Origin: Lentisphaerae bacterium RIFOXYA12_64_32
GTDB lineage: Bacteria; Verrucomicrobiota; Lentisphaeria; Oligosphaerales; YB12-FULL-65-16
Length of the DNA stretch: 64,000 nt
NCBI GenBank assembly: GCA_001803235.1
Contig: MHBL01000402.1
Coordinates: 1 to 64,000 of the forward strand
Direction of reading: 5' to 3'
The translations under genes were made by a program, and so were the position numbers. How positions within the stretch are numbered: position 1 is the stretch's first letter; every line of letters begins with the position of its first letter. Positions 1 to 8,705 of this stretch are shown here, piece after piece. A model generated the notes under the pieces. It saw only the letters and a program-made list of their open reading frames with translations, ran no database searches and was not told the origin of the DNA.

Positions 1-21
1 CCATGGTCCATTGTCCATAGT
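1..21. repeat. Three tandem copies of a 7-bp unit
   Basis: The window opens with CCATGGT, CCATTGT and CCATAGT in direct succession, a CCATNGT heptamer repeated three times. It may continue beyond the window edge. No function can be assigned. Confidence 0.6.
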
Positions 22-59
22 CCAGAATTGCGGGGGAACTTGTGGCGGACGAGCACTAG

Positions 60-89
60 TGTCAGAAAAACCGATATGATTTTCTGACA
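60..89 (+). promoter_or_regulatory. Palindromic operator of the first AbiEi-type antitoxin
   Basis: A perfect 10-bp inverted repeat, TGTCAGAAAA and TTTTCTGACA, is separated by exactly 10 nt and ends 10 nt before the antitoxin start. TATGAT at 75-80 lies in the spacer and could be a -10 box, so binding would block transcription. AbiEi-family antitoxins are known to repress their own operons at inverted repeats. The same 10-10-10 layout occurs before the paralogous antitoxin at 17781-17810. Confidence 0.75.
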
Positions 90-99
90 ATAGAAACCC

Positions 100-723
100 A
101 TGAAAACGTCGCATCCAATTACTGACAAGCTGGTTTCACGGATCCATGGCAAAGGGCGGGGTACTGTATTCAGCAGTGCCGACTTCGTGGACCTCGGCAG
201 CCGCGCGGCTGTGGACCAGGCGCTCAGCCGGCTGGTCCGGCAAGGCGCGATCCGCCGCATCGCCCGGGGGCTCTACGACTATCCGCGGGTCAACCCGGCG
301 CTGGGCGGGACGCTGAGTCCGTCTCCGGACGCCGTGGCCAAGGCCGTGGCGCGACGGACGGACAGCCGCCTCATTCCGACCGGGGCGCTGGCAGCAAACG
401 CGTTAGGGCTCTCGACCCAGGTGCCGGCGAAGATGATCTACCTCACGGACGGGCCGCAGAGGCAGATCCAGATTGGCAGCCAGACACTGGTCTTCCGGCA
501 CGCGTCGCCGCGCACCATGGCCGTGAGCGGCCGGGTCAGCGCGGTTGTCTTCCAGGCTCTGCGCTACCTCGGACGCACCGGGGTGACGCCCGACGTAGTC
601 CAGAGACTCAGGGCGACAATCCCGCCCCAGGACCGGCAGCGGCTCGGTCGAGACATCCGGCACGCCGTGGGCTGGATGCGGCCGATACTGACGCAGATAT
701 CTACGGTGGACGGAGACAAGTAA
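100..723 (+). CDS. AbiEi-type antitoxin (DUF6088-like)
   Basis: A 207-residue protein resembling antitoxins of AbiE-type toxin-antitoxin systems. The N-terminal ~70 residues look like a winged helix (LVSRIHGKGRG, then QALSRLVRQGAIRRIARGLYDYP), which in the family binds the operator DNA. The remaining ~130 residues form the antitoxin domain, with the conserved stretch ALGLSTQVP at about 103-111. The ATG at 100 lies just behind a palindromic operator. The toxin-like gene starts 3 nt after the stop, the usual bicistronic order. The protein has the same length and layout as the product of 17828-18451, so the two are paralogues. Because the adjacent toxin has lost a segment, this antitoxin may now work alone as a repressor or an anti-addiction factor. 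Confidence 0.85.
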   Translation: MKTSHPITDKLVSRIHGKGRGTVFSSADFVDLGSRAAVDQALSRLVRQGAIRRIARGLYDYPRVNPALGGTLSPSPDAVAKAVARRTDSRLIPTGALAANALGLSTQVPAKMIYLTDGPQRQIQIGSQTLVFRHASPRTMAVSGRVSAVVFQALRYLGRTGVTPDVVQRLRATIPPQDRQRLGRDIRHAVGWMRPILTQISTVDGDK

Positions 724-725
724 CC

Positions 726-1523
726 GTGGAACACATCGCTCGCAGTTCGCCCGGGGACCGTGCCGATCTCTTCCAGGAGGCAGCCAGCCGGCGACCCGGT
801 CTGTCGGCGGCCATCATGGAGAAGGATTTCTGGGTATGCTGGTGCCTGAAGCGCATCTTCTCGGCCGGCCTGCCCCTGCATCTGCTGTTCAAGGGCGGCA
901 CGTCGCTCTCCAAGTCTTTCCACGCCATCGAGCGGTTCTCGGAGGATGTTGACCTGTCGTTCGATCGAAAGGAACTCGGTCTGGAACTGGGGGCGCGGTC
1001 CGACTCGTGGCCCAGCGGCATGTATGCTGTCACGCCCTACGCTGCTGAAGTGCTTCCCACCGCCTTTGCGGTTGCCTCATGCCAGGTGAACACCCTCGAA
1101 GCGGTGCGCACGTTCTGGGAGAAAGTGACGCTGCTGCACGCAGAGTGCCACCGGCCAGATCCCGGGACAAAGGCGGAGCGGACCTCACGGCACTACTACG
1201 ATCTTTACCAACTGTTCCGACACCCGATCGGGGAGAGCGCGCTGCGGCAGTTGGACCTCTTGGCGCGGGTTGTGGCACACAAGCAGGTCTTCTTTCGATC
1301 GGGGTGGGCCAACTACCAGACCGCCAGACCGGGAAGCCTGCGTCTTGTGCCGCCGGAAACGCGTGTGGCGGCGCTCCGTGCCGACTATGCGGAAATGCAG
1401 GGGATGATTTTCGGACCGGTGCCAACGTGGGATGAAGTCCTCGACAGCTTGAGGGCCCTTGAGCTGCGGGTCAACAGCGGCAGTTCCACGCCGGCGACCG
1501 GCAATGCCGCCCGCCGGCAGTAA
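726..1523 (+). pseudogene. AbiEii/AbiGii nucleotidyltransferase toxin with an internal in-frame deletion
   Basis: The frame opens with GTG 3 nt after the antitoxin stop and encodes 265 residues. It has the AbiEii signature: EKDFWVCW near residue 32, the nucleotidyltransferase motif GGTSLSK at 57-63 and SEDVDLS at 72-78. Family members are usually longer and carry roughly 70-80 further residues between SEDIDL and the LEIGARSD-like segment. Here RKELG (81-85) runs directly into LELGARSD (86-93). Both sides of the junction contain a GAACT-GG microhomology near 972-992, consistent with slipped-strand deletion. The C-terminal half (TPYAAE, RTFWEKVTLLHAE, SRHYYDLYQL) is intact. The catalytic aspartates remain but the fold is probably disrupted, so I treat it as an inactive relative. 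A naturally short active variant cannot be excluded. Confidence 0.7.
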
Positions 1524-1606
1524 CCCGGATTACTCACGTCTGACGATCTCGTGAATAATCCGCGTGCGTCGCAACAGCTTGCGTCGCGTGTTTCGATGCG
1601 CTACGC

Positions 1607-2029
1607 TTGCTCAAGGCCAGGGAGTACGGGCATACGGGACAGCCTTTTCTTGGCACCACAAAACGGCTGTCCCGCTGGGCTGAGAAGTGGCCCGAGATCG
1701 CTTTCACCGACGACCGGGATGGCTGCCTGTTCACCGCAACGGTTCAACGTCAGCCGACGACGGCTGCGGAACCGACGGACACGGGCGCGGTGGCAAGGCA
1801 GATAAAGGGTCATGGCGTTGTTTTATCGGGTCGGCGGGACCCGATAAATGACCTTTTGCAGGCCATAGCGGCCAGTCCGGGAGCCGACTACCGGACCTTG
1901 GCGCAGGGGCTGGGTGTCAGCGAAGCAACGGTCAAACGCAACATCCAGAAGCTGAAGCAACAGAACCGAATTCGTCGCATCGGCTCCAAGAAGACCGGCC
2001 ACTGGGAGATCGTCGGAGGGGTCCCATGA
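1607..2029 (+). pseudogene. C-terminal remnant of an AlbA_2/RecG-like ATP-binding transcriptional regulator
   Basis: Only the tail of a much larger protein remains. WPEIAFTDDRDGCLFTATVQR is typical of the end of the ATP-binding domain in AlbA_2/HATPase_c_4 regulators. A linker and a winged helix follow (DYRTLAQGLGVSEATVKRNI, then RRIGSKKTGHWEI). The usual N-terminal AlbA_2 and ATPase domains are absent: upstream sequence back to the toxin gene encodes nothing related. The ATG of the next broken gene overlaps this stop (ATGA at 2026-2029), so the two were once an operon. Such regulators often sit beside restriction-modification methylases, and the next fragment matches one. Confidence 0.6.
1822..1848. 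repeat. Perfect 11-bp inverted repeat
   Basis: TTTATCGGGTC (1822-1832) and GACCCGATAAA (1838-1848) form a perfect stem with a 5-nt loop. It lies in the low-complexity linker of the regulator remnant, just before its winged helix. It could be a protein-binding palindrome or an RNA hairpin. Confidence 0.6.
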
Positions 2030-2351
2030 AGCGCCCGGCCGACTTCCAGAGCATCCGCTCCGCGGGCGGGCTTCTGCCCCCGGACCCGCTGCGGCGCGTG
2101 CTCGACCCCAGCCACCCCAAGAACACCGTCCTGCGTGACGCCCTGCGCTCTGCACCGAGGCGCATCCCAACGCGGTTTGCGGCACCCTGGACGCCATCGA
2201 GGCGAAGTTCGGCATCCCGGTGCTGTACACGTCGCGAAATCGCGACCTGGCCGCCGAGAAAGCGGCAAGCTGGCTGTCCAAGCACTTCACCTACTGGTGG
2301 CTGGAGCGGAATCGGCACGGCCGTGTCCTGATCGACAGCGATGGGCTGTGA
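2026..2351 (+). pseudogene. Two fused gene scraps: methylase N-terminus, then an ERCC4-like C-terminus
   Basis: From the ATG at 2026, the first ~27 residues (FQSIRSAGGLLPPDPLRRVL) match the start of large Eco57I/PglX-like class I DNA methyltransferases. Resemblance stops near position 2107. In another frame (2139-2351) the DNA encodes the end of a different protein, with CGTLDAIEAKFGIPVLYTS and a tail ending in LIDSDGL before TGA at 2349-2351. That tail looks like the C-terminal part of an ERCC4-type nuclease, which I hold only weakly. Neither piece is a complete gene. The join is a deletion or recombination scar. Confidence 0.45.
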
Positions 2352-2422
2352 ATGCGCTACGGTGTGACTACGTTTGACCTTACTGGTTGGGGGGCTATCG
2401 TGGATATCAAGGGAGGTGCCTA

Positions 2423-3754
2423 ATGGATACGTTGTCACTGCAAACGTGGCTCCGTTCCGCATGCGCCTGCGGGAACCAATCGACGTGCCGGAAGGAAGAC
2501 GCCAACCTCAAGGCGCACATCGAGGAATGGGTCACACGCGAGAAACTCGGGTTCGAGCCGGGAACACTGGGTTCGTATCCGGGCTTCGTCGGTCGAAACT
2601 ACTTGCAGGCCCCGACCAAGGTGCTCTATGTCGGCGTGAACCCGGGGAAGTACTCGGACACCAAGTGGGAGCACCAGAGAGAGCGCCTTCGGAAGTACCA
2701 TGACCGTGTCGATGCCAAGGCCCTATTCGACTGGGAGACCGACGAAGTCTGGGGTGGCAGCGGGAACCGGACCGCGAAGTGGCAGGCGCTGTTCAGCGGT
2801 GCGGGTCTGGCGGGATGGAAGGATGTTGCCTTCACGGACGTCTGTCTCTGCCCAACCCGCGACAACACGCCGCCGGTCCCGGCCGTTGTCAACCGTTGCG
2901 TCGAGGAGCATCTCGTGCCTCTGGCTCGGATACTGCGACCGGACGCGGTGATCTTTCTGGCGATGAAGGGGCAGGAGGGGTTCTTCGAGTCTGCGCGGAT
3001 GGCGGTTGCGCGGGAGGGGATCCGCACGGCGGTCATCCCGCACCCAACGCGGCGCGGCAAGGGAGAGACGGCGGCGAGCATCCGTCAGGCCATTCTGAGA
3101 GTCCTCGGCCGTGATGGCGAACCGCGCACAGCGGCTCAGGCCGCTGGAACTGCGCCGCAGGCAGCGTCCCAGCAAACGACGCCGTCACGACTGCCTAACC
3201 CGGCGCCACCCAAAGGGGGCGGTCAAGGGGCAACGGCAGTGTCGTCCACGCCCAGAAGATTGCTGGAAGCGGATTTTGGACTCCAGGACCGACAGGCGCT
3301 GACGCTGTGTGGCCAAGTTCCCAAGTTGGCCCGGGCCAACTTCATCCACTCCTGTTTCGCCACGGCCGGCGCTGACATCGACAAGCATTCCGAACTGATC
3401 ATGGCCGCCGTGTGGCGTTTCACCGACTGCTACCTCACCGGGGACAACCCTTCAGGGATCACCAAGGAGCTCTTCCACGTTGCCGACGGACAAGTCGAAC
3501 GGACGAACGTTAAGGGATACGCGCAGCGGCAGTACTTCGGCGTCTGGTATGACCCGAAGACCTACAGGATTCACAGCAAGAACCGGAACCTGTTCGAGGC
3601 GATTGAGGGAAACCTCGATTGCCGGTACTTCGTTCACGTTCTTGCCCAACTGAATGCGCAGGTGTTCGGCAGGAGCCAGGGACTGCACATGGTGACTGGC
3701 ATCGACCTGGCGGCGCGATTCGCAACGGTCCGAAAACTGGCGAAGCTGGACTGA
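2423..3754 (+). CDS. Uracil-DNA-glycosylase-superfamily protein with an extra C-terminal domain
   Basis: A 443-residue protein. I chose the ATG at 2423 because GGGAGG (2411-2416) sits 6 nt upstream. Residues ~60-220 resemble the UDG superfamily: KVLYVGVNPGKYSD (66-79) corresponds to the GxxPG active-site loop, and HPTRRGKG near residue 200 to the late HPS/HPT motif. The N-terminus carries CACG and a later Cys (residues 14-22), possibly a metal site. A Pro/Ala-rich linker (~225-270) leads to a C-terminal domain of ~150 residues that I do not recognise (LARANFIHSCFATAG, TNVKGYAQRQYFGVWYDP). The gene stands alone between decayed genes and the restriction locus. It may be a base-excision or nucleic-acid-sensing enzyme; its substrate is unknown. 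Confidence 0.55.
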   Translation: MDTLSLQTWLRSACACGNQSTCRKEDANLKAHIEEWVTREKLGFEPGTLGSYPGFVGRNYLQAPTKVLYVGVNPGKYSDTKWEHQRERLRKYHDRVDAKALFDWETDEVWGGSGNRTAKWQALFSGAGLAGWKDVAFTDVCLCPTRDNTPPVPAVVNRCVEEHLVPLARILRPDAVIFLAMKGQEGFFESARMAVAREGIRTAVIPHPTRRGKGETAASIRQAILRVLGRDGEPRTAAQAAGTAPQAASQQTTPSRLPNPAPPKGGGQGATAVSSTPRRLLEADFGLQDRQALTLCGQVPKLARANFIHSCFATAGADIDKHSELIMAAVWRFTDCYLTGDNPSGITKELFHVADGQVERTNVKGYAQRQYFGVWYDPKTYRIHSKNRNLFEAIEGNLDCRYFVHVLAQLNAQVFGRSQGLHMVTGIDLAARFATVRKLAKLD

Positions 3755-4222
3755 AGAGAGGAAGGATGGCATGAGCTGGCACGCGAACCGGTGCCGCCTG
3801 GCAGTGCGGCCCCGCCCCCGAGCCCCCCTTCCACCCGGTGGGCGAAGACGCTGTGTCAGGAATCTGGGCTTGCTGTTTCGGCGCAGTCGTGTATCATTTG
3901 ACGTGCCTGCACTCCCCCAATGCTCACTGGGGACGGAGGCACTGCAGGTTGAGGGGCCAAGTAGTCCTGAGCCATTGTGTTCAGCTTGCCCGCGCCTCGC
4001 GGGGGCTGCGTCGTCTACAGGGAATCGTCCCCTGCCTGCGGAAGAAGGGGCTGTGGCGAAACAATGCGGCAGGTTCGCCAATCTACTGGCAGACCGTGAG
4101 AAGCGGCACGAGTCCGTGCCGGAAGTGCGGTTCTGGGCGAGACCCGACAATCCGTGCGGCCGTGGTTCTTCTGCATCATCGGCTCGGACAACCCCACAGC
4201 AAGCGGACGAGGCAACGTCCCC
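3755..4222 (+). other. Leader of the restriction locus, with a candidate promoter
   Basis: This 468-base stretch holds no gene I can support. A candidate sigma-70-type promoter is TTGCTG (3870-3875), a 16-nt spacer and TATCAT (3892-3897). It would give a ~320-nt leader before the helicase ATG. An open frame from 3771 to 4226 has a purine-rich sequence before its ATG and ends in an ATGA overlap with the helicase, but its Pro/Arg-rich product resembles nothing I know. Confidence 0.35.
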
Positions 4223-7200
4223 ATGAGACTCGTTCGCAACACAGGCACCGATCGGGTCATCGACCTTGTTCGCGCCGAACTCACATCGGGCCACCAGCTC
4301 GATCTCGTGACACCGGTCCTTTCGCTGTTCGCGTTTGCCGAACTCATCCGGGAGACAGGCGAGCCGGCACAATGCCGTCTTCTCCTGCCACCGGCCACGG
4401 CTGACCTTGGGCTTCTTGGGGGAACCGCCGACCGCGCCGCGCGTAACCGTCTGCAATCGCGTTGGCTCGCAAAATGCCTGACCCAGTGGATTCGGCACAA
4501 GGTAGATGTACGGCGCGCCATGGGTCCGGTTCCGCAGGGGGCCTTCGTCCTGCGCGATGCGAGTGCTCGCCCATTGCGCGCGCTTCTTGGCTCAGTTGCG
4601 TTCAGCACTGATGGACTCGGGCTTACCCCTGGCAATCCGATGAGTCTGATCCAGGCATCCGAGACCCCCGAGGAAGCATCATTGGTGAGTCAGTGGTTCG
4701 ACGCACAGTGGGCGGCCCTCCCCAGCGACGCGGCCGCCAAGGCCACGCTGACCGACATGCTGCAATCGCTGGCGGCCCATCGCGAACCCTCTCTTGTCTA
4801 TGCGTGCATTCTGCACAACCTTTTCCGCGACCGCGGCGATGCGCTCGACGAGGAGCGCGTCGTCAAGTCCGCCACTGGTATTCGCAACACGGTGGTATGG
4901 AGGAAACTCTACAAATTCCAGCGCGACGGTGTCGTTGGCGCGATTGACAAACTCAACCGTTTTGGCGGCTGCATCATCGCGGACAGCGTCGGACTGGGGA
5001 AGACGTTCGAGGCCCTTGCCATCATCAAGTACCACGAGTTACGCAACGATCGGGTCTTGGTGCTTTGCCCGAAACGTCTGCGTGACAACTGGACGCTCTA
5101 CAAAGCGAACGACCGTCGCAACTGCCTTGCCCCCGATCGGTTCAACTACGACGTGCTCAACCACACCGACCTGTCTCGCGACGGCGGCTTGTCAGGCGAC
5201 ATCGACCTGGCAAACGTCAACTGGGGCAACTACGACCTCGTCGTGATCGACGAGTCCCACAATTTCCGCAACAAGAAGACGCCTCGTGTGGGCAGCGAAA
5301 CCCGTTACGACCGCCTGATGCGCAGGATCATCAAGGAAGGCGTCAAGACCCGCGTGCTCATGCTCTCGGCCACGCCGGTCAATAATCGCATGGCTGACCT
5401 GCGGAACCAGATCGCATTTGCCACTGAGGGTAACGACACGGCCTTGGCCGAGCATGGCATCGGCAGCATCGATTACACGACGCAACTGGCCCAGAAGCAG
5501 TTCAACCGCTGGCTCGACCTCGACGAGTCCGAACGGACGCCGGCACGACTGGTCGAGATGCTGGGCTTCGACTACTTCACTCTGCTCGACCTGCTCACCA
5601 TCGCCCGCTCACGCAAGCACATTGAGAAGTACTACGGCCTCTCGGAGACCGGCCGTTTCCCCGACCGCCTCAAGCCCATCAACATCAAGGCTGACGTGGA
5701 CAACGCGGGTCGGTTCCCGTCGATCCGCAAGATCAACCAGGAGATCCGTCGCCTTAACCTCGCCGCCTACGCGCCCCTCCGGTACGTGCTCCCGCACAAA
5801 CAGGCGGCCTATGACAGGAAATACAGCACCGAAGTCAAGGGGGGCACCGGCTTCTTCCGACAGGTCGACCGCGAGGAGAGTCTGATCCATCTGCTCCGCG
5901 TCAACGTCCTCAAGCGTATGGAGAGTGCCGTTACGTCATTCGCGCTCACTGTGGAGCGCCAACTCCACGATGTCGACGCAACGCTGGCGCGCATCGAACG
6001 GCACGCCAAAGAAGTAGAGGAGATCGAGATCGAGGACGTGGACATTGACGACCCGGCCTTCGAGAGCCTGCTTGTCGGACGCAAGGTCAAGGTGTTGCTC
6101 AAAGACGTGGACCGTATCCGCTGGAAGCAGGACCTGATCGAGGACCGCAACCGCCTTGCGACGCTCGCCGCTGCCGCGCGCCAGGTGGACGCGGGGCGCG
6201 ATGCGAAACTCGCCGCCCTGCGCGAGGTGATCCGGCACAAGTGCGAGAATCCGATCAATCCCGGCAACCGCAAGGTGATCGTTTTTACCGCCTTTGCGGA
6301 TACAGCGCACTATCTCTACGACCAGCTCGCGCCCTGGGCCAAGTCCGAGTACGGCATGCACGCCGCTCTCGTTACCGGTACGGGGCGTAACCAGACCAAT
6401 CTGCCCGGCCTCCGGAAGGACCTCGCCTCCGTCCTGACAGCATTCGCGCCACGGTCCAAGGAACGCCCCCAGGAACTCGCCGACGAAGGCGAACTCGACC
6501 TGCTCATCGCCACCGACTGCATTTCCGAGGGCCAGAATCTTCAGGACTGCGACTGGCTCATCAACTACGACATCCACTGGAACCCGGTGCGCATCATTCA
6601 GCGCTTCGGCCGTATCGACCGCATCGGTTCCCCGAACGAGCGAGTCCAGCTCGTCAACTTCTGGCCGAACATGGAGTTGGAGGAGTACATCAAGCTTGAA
6701 CAGCGGGTGAGCGGCCGCATGGTGCTGCTGGATATCTCGGCCACCGGCGAGGAGAACCTGATCGAGCAGCAGTCGGGCAACCAGATGAACGACCTGGAGT
6801 ACCGCCGCAAACAGTTGCTCAAACTGCAGGACGCGGTCATCGACCTGGAAGACCTGTCGACGGGAGTGTCCATTGCCGACCTGACCTTCACCGATTTCCG
6901 CATCGACCTGGCCGAGTTCATCCGAGCCCACCCCGGGGTACTCGAAGCATTGCCCCTCGGCACGTACGCGGTCACCACAACGACCGAAGCGGAAGTCCCT
7001 CCCGGCATCATCTTCTGCCTTCGGGCCGAGGGTGACGCGGCCCAACGTGCCTTCGAGCCGGGCTATCCAATGGCCCCGTACTATCTCATGCATATGGGTG
7101 AGGACGGGAATGTCCTGTTATCGTTCCCTCAGGCCAAGCACGTTCTCGATCGCCTCAAACGGGTCTGCGTCGGGCGCGACCTGCCAGACGCCGTCGCCTG

Positions 7201-7939
7201 TGCCCAGTTCGACAGAGCGACGCGGGACGGGGCGGATATGCAGCGCGCGCAAGGCTTGCTCGCCGCCGCCGTGGGCTCCGTTGTGGGCAGGACTGAGGAG
7301 CGCTCCGTGGCCAGTCTGTTCCGCCCCGGGGGCACGCATGTGCTCAAAGGCGAGTTTGCCGGCATCAACGACTTCGAAGTCCTGGCCTTTCTGGTCGTCT
7401 TGGCAGCGGAGACCGCGGTTCACCCCAGTCCGTCCACAGTCGACTTCGCGGTCTTCACTCTCCGCTTTCAGAAGCCCGGAGATGAACCATTCACGCCGGA
7501 GGATAAGAGGACGTGCATTCAGGAGGGGCGCGACGCCCTGACCGAGTTGTTCTTGCGTCTGAATTCCTCAGACGATGTGCAGGTGCAGATATCCCATGTG
7601 GGCGATGGCGACGGCACCTTCTGGGTCGAGTTTGGCGTCGCAATCATGGCCGGGGTGAGCTTTCTGGGCGGGCCCGCAAGCGCCTTGCACATCCTGGGGG
7701 CAGCTCTCGAGCGGTGGGGGAGTTCCATTCAAGGGCCAGCGCTGGATCTGCCACAGACCGGGAAGTGGTTTCAGGACGTGGCCTACCGCCTGACCCCTCA
7801 ACCGCGCATGGGTTCCTGCCAGCCCGGTTGCTTTGGTGTGAAGCGGTGGCTGAACCCCAAGACGACACGATGCAGCGACTGCGGCTTCCTGGCCGCCTGT
7901 GCGGTTCGTATTCAGGAAGGCAAGAGACGGCGTACATGA
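4223..7939 (+). CDS. PLD-like/SNF2-family helicase of a composite restriction locus
   Basis: A 1238-residue superfamily 2 ATPase. I chose the ATG at 4223 (MRLVRNTG) over the upstream in-frame ATG because family similarity begins there. Residues ~1-190 resemble a phospholipase-D-like domain without a recognisable HKD motif. The helicase core carries motif I ADSVGLGKTFEA, motif II VVIDESHNF, motif III LMLSATPVNN, and motifs V/VI LLIATDCISEGQNLQ and QRFGRIDRIG. A charged coiled insert lies between the RecA lobes. The C-terminus has a Cys cluster (CQPGC, then CSDCGFLAAC) that could bind Zn or Fe-S. Its stop overlaps the start of the DUF4391 gene (ATGA), so the products are probably co-translated. 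Such ATPases translocate on double-stranded DNA. Here the protein likely assists the type III-like Mod/Res pair. Confidence 0.8.
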   Translation: MRLVRNTGTDRVIDLVRAELTSGHQLDLVTPVLSLFAFAELIRETGEPAQCRLLLPPATADLGLLGGTADRAARNRLQSRWLAKCLTQWIRHKVDVRRAMGPVPQGAFVLRDASARPLRALLGSVAFSTDGLGLTPGNPMSLIQASETPEEASLVSQWFDAQWAALPSDAAAKATLTDMLQSLAAHREPSLVYACILHNLFRDRGDALDEERVVKSATGIRNTVVWRKLYKFQRDGVVGAIDKLNRFGGCIIADSVGLGKTFEALAIIKYHELRNDRVLVLCPKRLRDNWTLYKANDRRNCLAPDRFNYDVLNHTDLSRDGGLSGDIDLANVNWGNYDLVVIDESHNFRNKKTPRVGSETRYDRLMRRIIKEGVKTRVLMLSATPVNNRMADLRNQIAFATEGNDTALAEHGIGSIDYTTQLAQKQFNRWLDLDESERTPARLVEMLGFDYFTLLDLLTIARSRKHIEKYYGLSETGRFPDRLKPINIKADVDNAGRFPSIRKINQEIRRLNLAAYAPLRYVLPHKQAAYDRKYSTEVKGGTGFFRQVDREESLIHLLRVNVLKRMESAVTSFALTVERQLHDVDATLARIERHAKEVEEIEIEDVDIDDPAFESLLVGRKVKVLLKDVDRIRWKQDLIEDRNRLATLAAAARQVDAGRDAKLAALREVIRHKCENPINPGNRKVIVFTAFADTAHYLYDQLAPWAKSEYGMHAALVTGTGRNQTNLPGLRKDLASVLTAFAPRSKERPQELADEGELDLLIATDCISEGQNLQDCDWLINYDIHWNPVRIIQRFGRIDRIGSPNERVQLVNFWPNMELEEYIKLEQRVSGRMVLLDISATGEENLIEQQSGNQMNDLEYRRKQLLKLQDAVIDLEDLSTGVSIADLTFTDFRIDLAEFIRAHPGVLEALPLGTYAVTTTTEAEVPPGIIFCLRAEGDAAQRAFEPGYPMAPYYLMHMGEDGNVLLSFPQAKHVLDRLKRVCVGRDLPDAVACAQFDRATRDGADMQRAQGLLAAAVGSVVGRTEERSVASLFRPGGTHVLKGEFAGINDFEVLAFLVVLAAETAVHPSPSTVDFAVFTLRFQKPGDEPFTPEDKRTCIQEGRDALTELFLRLNSSDDVQVQISHVGDGDGTFWVEFGVAIMAGVSFLGGPASALHILGAALERWGSSIQGPALDLPQTGKWFQDVAYRLTPQPRMGSCQPGCFGVKRWLNPKTTRCSDCGFLAACAVRIQEGKRRRT

Positions 7940-8694
7940 CCGCTTCCACCGTCATCGAGGCCCTGGCGTTGCCGCGCGAGGCGTACGTGGACCAGCGCGT
8001 GCCCAAAACGCTCCTGGTGGAGAACGGTGCGCCGACCGCCGGCGACAAACGCCAGATCAACGAGGGCATCGAGGAAGTACGATGGCTGGCCGCGCTCAAG
8101 CCGACAACCATTGGCGTGCCGACTTACTGCGACGTGACCCGCGAGTACCTCGAAATCGCTGTGCTCCGGCTTGTACTCCGCCCCAAGGCGAGGGGCAACC
8201 GTCTCGTCGAACTCGTGCACCGTGCCATTCCCTACCCGGTCCTCCTGATCAGCGGTGATGATGGCACCGTTAGCCTCTCCGCCGTGCACAAACGCTGGGC
8301 GCAGAACGAGGCTGGCAAGACGGTGCTGGACGGGGAGGTGATCGCCGTTGAGTGGAACGAGTCGGCGGACGCGCGACACTGGCCTGCGTTCCTGGACGCG
8401 CTCGCACTCCTGCGCCAGCCGCGCACTACGCTGCATGCGCTGTACCAGGGCTGGATCGACACCATGACCGCATTGCATACCGCGCGGCTCACGGGTACAT
8501 TTGTTGCCGGTCGCACAGGGGAGCATGCTGCACAATGCCGCGCAGACCTACGCGAAATCGCACGGCTCGATGCGGAAATCGTGCGTCTCCGCGCCGCCGC
8601 CGGCCGGGAAAAGCAGATTCCACGGCAGGTGGAATTGAACCTGGAACTCAAGCGGGTCGAAGCCGCCAGAAACGCCGCCCGCGCCAGGCTTTGA
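7936..8694 (+). CDS. DUF4391-family protein of the restriction locus
   Basis: A 252-residue protein of the DUF4391 type, recognised from KRQINEGIEEVRWLAALKP and from LVELVHRAIPYPVLLI. These proteins recur between SNF2-like helicases and type III-like methylases; their biochemical role is not established. The ATG at 7936 overlaps the helicase stop by 4 nt, and the next gene starts 11 nt after this stop, so this is the middle gene of a tightly coupled operon. The last ~60 residues (LREIARLDAEIVRLRAAAG onward) look like a coiled coil, suggesting a structural or adaptor role joining helicase and methylase. No catalytic motif is visible. Confidence 0.75.
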   Translation: MTASTVIEALALPREAYVDQRVPKTLLVENGAPTAGDKRQINEGIEEVRWLAALKPTTIGVPTYCDVTREYLEIAVLRLVLRPKARGNRLVELVHRAIPYPVLLISGDDGTVSLSAVHKRWAQNEAGKTVLDGEVIAVEWNESADARHWPAFLDALALLRQPRTTLHALYQGWIDTMTALHTARLTGTFVAGRTGEHAAQCRADLREIARLDAEIVRLRAAAGREKQIPRQVELNLELKRVEAARNAARARL

Positions 8695-8705
8695 GGAATA
8701 ATGGA

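Noticed and set aside
3771-4226. Open frame of 151 codons ending in an ATGA overlap with the helicase start
   Set aside because: The Pro/Arg-rich product looks like random high-GC coding and matches no family; the overlap can arise by chance. Kept only as a remark on the leader.
5936-7093. 385-codon minus-strand frame opposite the SNF2 helicase
   Set aside because: It lies opposite conserved helicase motifs; no recognisable protein.
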